64,000 nucleotides of DNA, from the NCBI GenBank assembly GCA_030533445.1, contig CM060073.1, forward strand, positions 42,668,428-42,732,427, read 5' to 3'. This document shows positions 63,004 to 64,000 of the stretch, piece by piece. Made by a program: the position numbers and the translations under genes. Position 1 is the first letter of the stretch. Every line of letters begins with the position of its first letter. Below the pieces are notes generated by a model. The model saw nothing but the letters and a program-made list of their open reading frames with translations. It did not search any database and was not told the origin of the DNA. This DNA is from Cyprinodon diabolis (lineage: Eukaryota; Chordata; Actinopteri; Cyprinodontiformes; Cyprinodontidae).

Positions 63004-63688
63004 TATTTCTGTTGATATTCTAGCTTGCTGAGATGTACCTTTATAGACAGAGAACCTTTCCTGGTTGCAGGTTTACCTTAAAGAGGCTCCCTGGCCTTCA
63101 GCACAGGCTGAGATCAGGACCATCAACGCATACAAGACGCCACGAGACAAAGTCCAGTGCATCCTGCGCATGTGTTCCACCATCATGAATCTGCTGAGTC
63201 TCGCCAACGAAGACTCTGTGCCAGGAGCGGACGACTTCGTCCCAGTCCTCGTCTTCGTCCTCATAAGAGTGAGTTTTTATTCCTCTGCTGTTCTGGCTGA
63301 CATTGGACCAAGTTAGCAGTTAATTCTTAAACTTCTCTTTCCAAATTTATTTGACGACTTCATGTCAGCGAAGATTAAGAATGATTATCTGAAAATCTCT
63401 CTCTGTTTGACTGTAATTGCTCCCCGCTTCAGAAACCTGCCTGCATAGTTTGTTTTTGACACGCTTGTGATTATAATCTGCACGCCGTTGCACGAGCCTC
63501 TTTCGTGCTCTTAATGTGGGCTCATCCCAACGTCTCCTCCCCTCCAGGCAAACCCGCCCTGCCTGCTGTCCACCGTTCAGTACATCAATAATTTCTACGC
63601 CAGCCGGCTGAGTGGGGAGGAGTGCTATTGGTGGATGCAGTTCACCGCTGCGGTGGAATTCATTAAGACCATCGACGATCGCAAGTGA
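29065..63688 (+). CDS. gapvd1: GTPase-activating protein and VPS9 domains 1 (GAPVD1, Gapex-5)
   Basis: Split gene of 26 coding exons: join 29065-29249, 30977-31244, 31321-31893, 31982-32065, 33353-33487, 34561-34753, 39583-39737, 40088-40217, 40411-40536, 40674-40847, 44126-44263, 45616-45750, 46374-46493, 47815-47892, 48843-49189, 53551-53638, 56960-57031, 57135-57263, 57349-57475, 57592-57704, 60511-60670, 61574-61761, 62062-62275, 62374-62446, 63071-63268, 63548-63688. This gives 4344 nt, 1447 residues. All junctions are GT-AG and in frame. The family protein is a Ras GAP and a guanine exchange factor for Rab5 and Rab31 in endocytosis, EGFR traffic and insulin-driven GLUT4 traffic. The RasGAP domain lies roughly at 152-390 and the VPS9 domain at about 1300-1447. 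The middle (about 430-1060) is Ser-rich and probably disordered. ATG 29065 was chosen over 29059 because it has A at -3 and G at +4 and gives the family start MVK. Confidence 0.95.
29250..30976 (+). other. gapvd1 intron after coding exon 1
   Basis: Contains a diverged copy of the common teleost repeat (29396-29760). Nothing else is recognised; the remainder is AT-rich with short frames. Confidence 0.5.
29396..29760 (+). repeat. Abundant teleost interspersed repeat, copy B (diverged)
   Basis: Same family as 11304 and 59016: TTATTTATATAGCCCCAATTTTACATGTCA, then AGCATGCATGTGGCGACAGTGGAGAGG, ACTCCCTTTTTAACAG and CAGGCTCGATGTGAGCGGCTATCTGC. It is shorter and more diverged. Confidence 0.65.
30977..31244 (+). 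CDS. gapvd1: gapvd1 coding exon 2
   Basis: Residues 62-151, including SVEASPAECCQHAKMLEDTQ and the run up to EDESYLLQ. This is the N-terminal flank of the RasGAP domain. Acceptor CTCTAG, donor CAG|GTCAGA. Confidence 0.95.
31321..31893 (+). CDS. gapvd1: gapvd1 coding exon 3, RasGAP core
   Basis: Residues 152-342, the largest coding exon. RRGTCAFSILFK at 172-183 holds R173, the likely arginine-finger position by analogy with RasGAPs. CFICPAIVNPEQYGI begins at C312; the usual FLR arginine of RasGAPs is a cysteine here, as I recall for mammalian GAPVD1 too. Acceptor CCGTAG, donor CAG|GTAATG. Confidence 0.97.
31982..32065 (+). CDS. gapvd1: gapvd1 coding exon 4
   Basis: Residues 343-370 (VGQLLQQLAMADDDSDPRR to SKFDK), within the RasGAP region. 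The preceding intron is only 88 bases. The donor AAG|GTTGTT is weak at +3 to +5. Confidence 0.92.
32066..33352 (+). other. gapvd1 intron, nothing recognised
   Basis: AT-rich with a T-rich tract at 32567-32600. A moderately GC-containing stretch at about 32290-32480 could be an old retroposon, but I could not name it. Confidence 0.4.
33353..33487 (+). CDS. gapvd1: gapvd1 coding exon 5
   Basis: Residues 371-415: SCVAAFLDVVIGGRAVETPP, then SRTAVYITHSQLLAL. End of the RasGAP-homology region. Acceptor GTTTCCAG, donor CTG|GTAAGT. Confidence 0.95.
33488..34560 (+). other. gapvd1 intron, nothing recognised
   Basis: Very AT-rich with homopolymer runs. No coding or repeat structure recognised. Confidence 0.45.
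34561..34753 (+). CDS. gapvd1: gapvd1 coding exon 6
   Basis: Residues 416-480 (first base of codon 480). VDFVRSVMAGDHLREEE, then the Ser/Thr/Pro stretch NTPQLSPATTPANKKNRLPI. Ends in phase 1; two predicted cassette exons follow in the next intron. Confidence 0.95.
35253..35333 (+). CDS. gapvd1: Predicted 81-nt cassette exon of gapvd1
   Basis: Strong pyrimidine tract, then GACCAG acceptor and TTTG|GTGGGT donor. In the incoming phase 1 it is fully open and keeps frame (27 residues, GQHLAAIT to IPLVTPF). Its coding-like composition inside an AT-rich intron supports a real alternative exon. It is not part of the 1447-residue model. Confidence 0.6.
35621..35641 (+). CDS. gapvd1: Predicted 21-nt microexon of gapvd1
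   Basis: Long pyrimidine tract with a TGC 18 bases before the exon, ATCAG acceptor and CCAG|GTAGAG donor. In phase 1 it adds seven residues (DFGYSLP) and keeps frame. Size, symmetry and the upstream TGC match known vertebrate neural microexons, but no expression evidence is available here. Confidence 0.5.
36380..36660. mobile_element. Degraded MITE with GATATC-rich ends
   Basis: GCATGGATATTAAC, GATATCTTGTATCGATATTG and, at the other end, AATATCGGCCCAG and CTGGCCAATACTG resemble a teleost MITE with GATATCGGCC ends. Boundaries and target duplication are not clear. Confidence 0.3.
38010..38445 (+). repeat. Common teleost repeat (AGAATAGAATAG type)
   Basis: AGAGTAGAATAGAATAGAAAATTACTTTA, then ACACAGTGGGGAAATTG, GTTACTGCAGCAGCA, GAGGTTGTTGGGAACAGTGA and GCTGGGAGGAAGGATCTGTG. 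These phrases in this order recur widely in fish genomes. I recognise the pattern but do not assign a class. Confidence 0.55.
39583..39737 (+). CDS. gapvd1: gapvd1 coding exon 7
   Basis: Residues 480-531: ARSRSRTNIAQEGEAE, then PEEVLVISLGTGPQ and MMSEN. The acceptor is a CAGCAG tandem, so an alternative start at 39580 would add one alanine. Donor GAG|GTAATG. Confidence 0.93.
40088..40217 (+). CDS. gapvd1: gapvd1 coding exon 8
   Basis: Residues 532-575: VLNLQMADGPQGDGLADD, then LHGKPDKTLRFSLCSDNLEG, a highly conserved phosphosite-like stretch of the family. Acceptor CTGCAG, donor GAGG|GTCAGT. Confidence 0.95.
40411..40536 (+). CDS. gapvd1: gapvd1 coding exon 9
   Basis: Residues 575-617: SNRSNSVSSLDLEGESVSES, then NGVEALQLLEHEQ. 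Length 126, phase 1 at both ends, so it can be skipped without a frameshift. Donor CAGG|GTATTG. Confidence 0.95.
40674..40847 (+). CDS. gapvd1: gapvd1 coding exon 10
   Basis: Residues 617-675: TTQDNLDDKLRKFELRDMMG, then DRDISETVSETWSTDVLGSD. Length 174, phase 1-1. Acceptor TTCAG, donor GCAG|GTGCAG. Confidence 0.95.
40848..44125 (+). other. gapvd1 intron with a Tc1-like transposon fragment
   Basis: 3.3 kb. Contains a Tc1/mariner-type remnant at 41140-41560. A short stretch at about 43858-43915 (GGCCCCGTCCACACGAAGTC) resembles the end of another MITE. Otherwise nothing recognised. Confidence 0.5.
41140..41560 (-). pseudogene. Tc1/mariner-type transposase C-terminal remnant
   Basis: On the minus strand the sequence near 41290-41340 reads NNVDELKAIIKAMWDCF, matching the C-terminal region of a common fish Tc1-like transposase, followed by in-frame stops. 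It is a dead fragment. A second fragment of what looks like the same family lies at 49620-50760, also on the minus strand. Confidence 0.6.
44126..44263 (+). CDS. gapvd1: gapvd1 coding exon 11
   Basis: Residues 675-721: AAAENMLGSLLCLPGSSSVL, then STISETTSEAWSVEVLPSDS. Length 138, phase 1-1. Acceptor CTCAG, donor TCAG|GTGGGG. Confidence 0.95.
44264..45615 (+). other. gapvd1 intron, nothing recognised
   Basis: 1.35 kb without named features. An exon-like stretch after an acceptor at 44512 meets a stop in the incoming phase and was not accepted. Confidence 0.45.
45616..45750 (+). CDS. gapvd1: gapvd1 coding exon 12
   Basis: Residues 721-766: AQDLKQEERLQELESCSGVG, then SSRPSTPGLSVVS. Length 135, phase 1-1. 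Acceptor TTGCAG, donor TCAG|GTAAAA. Confidence 0.95.
46374..46493 (+). CDS. gapvd1: gapvd1 coding exon 13
   Basis: Residues 766-806: ISATSEDIPNKIEDLRSECS, then FGGKDSVTSPDGEESGH. Length 120, phase 1-1. Acceptor CTACAG, donor CATG|GTAGGA. Confidence 0.94.
46494..47814 (+). other. gapvd1 intron, nothing recognised
   Basis: 1.3 kb of AT-rich sequence. No named repeat or coding signal. Confidence 0.45.
47815..47892 (+). CDS. gapvd1: gapvd1 coding exon 14
   Basis: Residues 806-832: AHQLTSPPSQADSLLAMFDP then LSSGE. Length 78, phase 1-1. Acceptor CTATAG, donor GAAG|GTAACA. Confidence 0.93.
48185..48275 (+). repeat. Short retroposon-tail-like repeat
   Basis: CTTAGACTTAGACAGATTTTATTTGTCATTTTG followed by GAAATTTCATTTGG resembles the 3' tail of common fish LINE/SINE elements with CTTAGACTTAGAC heads. 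Only a fragment is seen, inside the intron between coding exons 14 and 15. Confidence 0.35.
48843..49189 (+). CDS. gapvd1: gapvd1 coding exon 15
   Basis: Residues 832-947: GTIVRPKVHYARPTHPPPDP (proline-rich), then KQRHSFPDRLVRSRSSDIV and SSSPSKDSLKGE. The central part (GPDVRHSICTAQYLAQSELE) differs from the mammalian protein. Acceptor TTCAG, donor GAG|GTAAAA. Confidence 0.94.
49620..50760 (-). pseudogene. Tc1/mariner-type element remnant with broken transposase
   Basis: On the minus strand near 49640-49740 the translation contains DFIFLDQAPTAKSTKDCFND, matching the QQD-x-APxH region around a catalytic aspartate of fish Tc1-like transposases. Upstream of it lies VMICGAM followed by a stop. 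The 3' flank (CTTCCACTCAACTTACTATCAAT, AGCAATGACCTTTTGTGG, CTACTGAACCAGACC on the plus strand) also follows the family. Many stops and indels make it non-functional. Confidence 0.65.
52285..52829. mobile_element. Non-autonomous element carrying a helicase-gene fragment
   Basis: Flanked by GTGATTTT at 52277-52284 and GTGATTTT at 52830-52837, a perfect 8-bp duplication. The ends are CTAACCTGACTCCGC and, read inward from the right, roughly CTAGCCTCGTGAGACC; only the first few bases are inverted repeats. Richer in G+C than the surrounding intron. It contains the minus-strand frame 52425-52688. Confidence 0.6.
52425..52688 (-). pseudogene. RecQ-like helicase N-terminal fragment
   Basis: An 88-codon frame including stop. 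It encodes QVLSELQSISSLKEEQNTAL followed by LRGKDVFALLPTGFGKS. The latter is a Walker A (motif I) segment with the preceding LKEEQ-x(n)-F-x-x-G-K-D-V-x-x-x-x-P-T-G-x-G-K-S layout typical of RecQ/DEAD-like helicases. Homology is lost directly after GKS and the frame stops soon after. It looks like a captured first exon with its upstream region inside the element at 52285-52829. No helicase activity is expected. Confidence 0.6.
53551..53638 (+). CDS. gapvd1: gapvd1 coding exon 16
   Basis: Residues 948-977: VEDRKDSDDEKSDRNRPWWK, then KRFVSAIPK. Acceptor TTTTTAAG with a T-rich tract, donor AAAG|GTAAGC. A predicted 33-nt cassette exon follows in the next intron. Confidence 0.95.
54323..54355 (+). 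CDS. gapvd1: Predicted 33-nt cassette exon of gapvd1
   Basis: CTCACAG acceptor and CCAG|GTAACG donor. In incoming phase 1 it reads VLYWTAESDVP (11 residues), has no stop and keeps frame into exon 17. It would lie just after the WWKKRFVSAIPK segment. It is not included in the 1447-residue model. Confidence 0.6.
55233..55383. mobile_element. hAT-like MITE with CCCAAGT ends
   Basis: Left end CAGACATCCCAAGT; the right end reads inward as CAGAGATCCCAAGT, differing at one base in 14. The interior has GGAAGTTCCGGGATTCTCC. The flanks share TGAAT but not a clean 8-bp duplication. Confidence 0.6.
56960..57031 (+). CDS. gapvd1: gapvd1 coding exon 17
   Basis: Residues 977-1001: PITAFRKKDKHEKEDPPQDR. 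Lys/Glu-rich, 72 nt, phase 1-1. The donor CAAG|GTCCGC is weak, which may allow alternative use. Confidence 0.88.
57135..57263 (+). CDS. gapvd1: gapvd1 coding exon 18
   Basis: Residues 1001-1044: DDPVPRQNSQAQAAEDILDK, then YRNIKRTSPSDG, a conserved block of the family. 129 nt, phase 1-1. The donor GGAG|GTTCGT is weak. Confidence 0.9.
57349..57475 (+). CDS. gapvd1: gapvd1 coding exon 19
   Basis: Residues 1044-1086: LCDEDNVNEPPREDALQNIS, then ADDLPDSASQ and KFSF. Acceptor TTCACAG, donor TTAG|GTAAAA, ending in phase 2. Confidence 0.95.
57592..57704 (+). CDS. gapvd1: gapvd1 coding exon 20
   Basis: Residues 1086-1124: DAKKKLRLALCSADSVALPI, then STRNGLPDHMDPE. Acceptor TTGCAG, donor GAAG|GTAGGA. 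Confidence 0.95.
57795..58128 (-). mobile_element. AGGGCTGCAACTAACGATTA-type MITE, inverted
   Basis: The right end on the plus strand reads AATAATCGTTAGTTGCAGCCCT, the reverse complement of a very common vertebrate MITE end. The left part has CGATCGATTAAATTAATAATTAAC. The interior is AT-rich and diverged. Related fragments occur at 28558 and 27300. Confidence 0.55.
59016..59647 (+). repeat. Abundant teleost interspersed repeat, copy C
   Basis: Closely similar to copy A at 11304-11905 along its whole length, for example AATTCACAACACATGTCAGC, TCTAAGGAAAACCAGTTGAT, ACTAAGCATGCTTGTAGCGA and CCCATGTCAGAGGATGA. The open frame at 59253-59576 lies within the repeat and is not a gene. Confidence 0.75.
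59909..60059. mobile_element. hAT-type MITE with perfect 8-bp duplication
   Basis: Ends CAGGGGCCTCAAACTGGTTC and, read inward from the right, CAGGGATCTCAAACTAGTTC. Flanked by CTTTAGAC at 59901-59908 and CTTTAGAC at 60060-60067. The right arm shares TGTGCTATTGCTTCGTTGG with the element at 9761-9969, so both belong to one family. Confidence 0.88.
60128..60172 (+). repeat. Simple repeat (AAAT)n then (AT)n
   Basis: Tandem AAATA units followed by an alternating AT run. A microsatellite likely to vary in length. Confidence 0.85.
60511..60670 (+). CDS. gapvd1: gapvd1 coding exon 21
   Basis: Residues 1124-1177: DNEIVCFLKIQLAEAINLQD, then TRCVSRFDARTCRKLLAAIA and EDY. Start of the conserved C-terminal region before the VPS9 domain. 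Acceptor CCCCCAG, donor ACAG|GTAACT. Confidence 0.96.
60671..61573 (+). other. gapvd1 intron, nothing recognised
   Basis: AT-rich, with a C run near 61177-61185. No coding or repeat assignment. Confidence 0.45.
61574..61761 (+). CDS. gapvd1: gapvd1 coding exon 22
   Basis: Residues 1177-1240: KRAPYIAYLTRCRQGLQTSQ, then HLERLLQRVLRDKEVANRYF and LLEHMETKMLEFIK. Helical bundle preceding the VPS9 core. Acceptor CTTTAG, donor AAAG|GTATTT. Confidence 0.96.
62062..62275 (+). CDS. gapvd1: gapvd1 coding exon 23
   Basis: Residues 1240-1311: AFQGCTAADDKTAAVEDFLR, then YLYGAMARDAIWQFASEDQL and MNRIFKLAFYPNQDGDILRD. Acceptor CTCAAG, donor CA|GTGAGT. An AG downstream at 62067-62068 would break the frame, so 62062 is the right start. 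Confidence 0.93.
62374..62446 (+). CDS. gapvd1: gapvd1 coding exon 24
   Basis: Residues 1311-1335: LFHEHIQRLSKVVTANHRAL then QIPE. Acceptor CACGCAG, donor GAG|GTATTT. The upstream intron is 98 bases. Confidence 0.95.
62950..62999 (+). repeat. (AT)n microsatellite
   Basis: About 24 AT units, uninterrupted, ending roughly 70 bases before coding exon 25. Confidence 0.95.
63071..63268 (+). CDS. gapvd1: gapvd1 coding exon 25, VPS9 core
   Basis: Residues 1336-1401: VYLKEAPWPSAQAEIRTINA, then PRDKVQCILRMCSTIMNLLS and ANEDSVPGADDFVPVLVFVL. D1389 in GADDF corresponds by motif to the catalytic aspartate of VPS9-type Rab5 exchange factors. Acceptor TTGCAG, donor AGA|GTGAGT. Confidence 0.97.
63548..63688 (+). 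CDS. gapvd1: gapvd1 coding exon 26 with stop
   Basis: Residues 1402-1447: ANPPCLLSTVQYINNFYASR, then EECYWWMQFTAAVEFIKTID and DRK, then TGA at 63686-63688. This is the expected C-terminus of the VPS9 domain. Acceptor CTCCAG. Confidence 0.97.
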   Translation, partial: ANPPCLLSTVQYINNFYASRLSGEECYWWMQFTAAVEFIKTIDDRK

Positions 63689-64000
63689 AGCAGAACAGCC
63701 ACCTGTACGGGCAGACTGCGGGGGAAGGAGCCGGGAGACTGGGAGACTTCCCAGCCAACTGCTCCCTCTGCAGAAAAGCTGGCTCTCAGCCCTGCTCCGA
63801 ATTTGTATAACTTGTACATAGCCAGAAACGTTGAGAGATAACAAAATATATATTACTGTACGTATGTGGACAAATCCAGATCTTAGCTGAGGTGGGGGAG
63901 AAACATGCAACCGTAAGGTTAAATCTGATTTCAAATTTTCCTTGTATTCTTTTTTGGAGTTTCCTCCCTTTTTTTTGGATATGTTAGGAATTTTATGTAT
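63689..64000 (+). other. gapvd1: gapvd1 3' untranslated region, cut by window end
   Basis: No poly(A) signal is seen before the window ends. Minus-strand frames here are antisense chance frames. Confidence 0.8.

Noticed and set aside
63365..63934. 189-codon minus-strand frame over the gapvd1 end
   Set aside because: Antisense of exon 26 and the 3'UTR; no family signal.

Overview
The window is vertebrate nuclear DNA, almost certainly from a teleost fish. It is AT-rich, genes are split by GT-AG introns, and it is full of short interspersed elements and MITEs of types abundant in fish genomes. No bacterial, plasmid or viral gene system was found. Two protein genes are present, both on the + strand and both recognisable by protein similarity.

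Layout. (1) 1-4148: upstream of ajm1, mostly intron-like, with two tRNA-derived SINEs and a 17-bp-arm palindrome. (2) 4149-8592: last exon of ajm1 (apical junction component 1 homolog). It holds an uninterrupted 1067-codon reading frame (4201-7404) and an AT-rich 3'UTR with several AATAAA signals. (3) 8593-14900: intergenic space built largely of transposon remnants, including two more SINEs, a hAT-type MITE nested inside one of them, two further hAT-type elements and a common teleost repeat. (4) about 14900-15082: a candidate promoter and non-coding first exon for gapvd1. (5) 15083-29037: a very long 5' intron with a second copy of a 505-510 bp TA-flanked inverted-repeat element, a 3.5 kb composite repeat block and local duplications. 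(6) 29038-64000: the body of gapvd1 (GTPase-activating protein and VPS9 domain protein 1, also called Gapex-5/RAP6). I reconstructed 26 coding exons (CDS 4344 nt, 1447 aa plus stop) whose junctions all keep frame and carry GT-AG sites. Three additional frame-preserving cassette exons (81, 21 and 33 nt) are predicted. The window ends in the gapvd1 3'UTR.

The two genes do not form an operon. Both products act in epithelial or membrane biology: AJM1 at apical junctions, GAPVD1 in Ras/Rab5-family GTPase control during endocytosis. Their adjacency is best read as conserved or lineage-specific synteny, not a functional unit.

The most useful second-look items are the three cassette or microexons, the run of symmetric phase 1-1 exons in the disordered GAPVD1 linker, the NAGNAG acceptor, the uORFs before ajm1, the nested SINE/hAT insertion with readable target-site duplications, and a MITE-like element carrying a fragment of a helicase-like gene with a Walker A motif. 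I found no convincing undescribed biological system.
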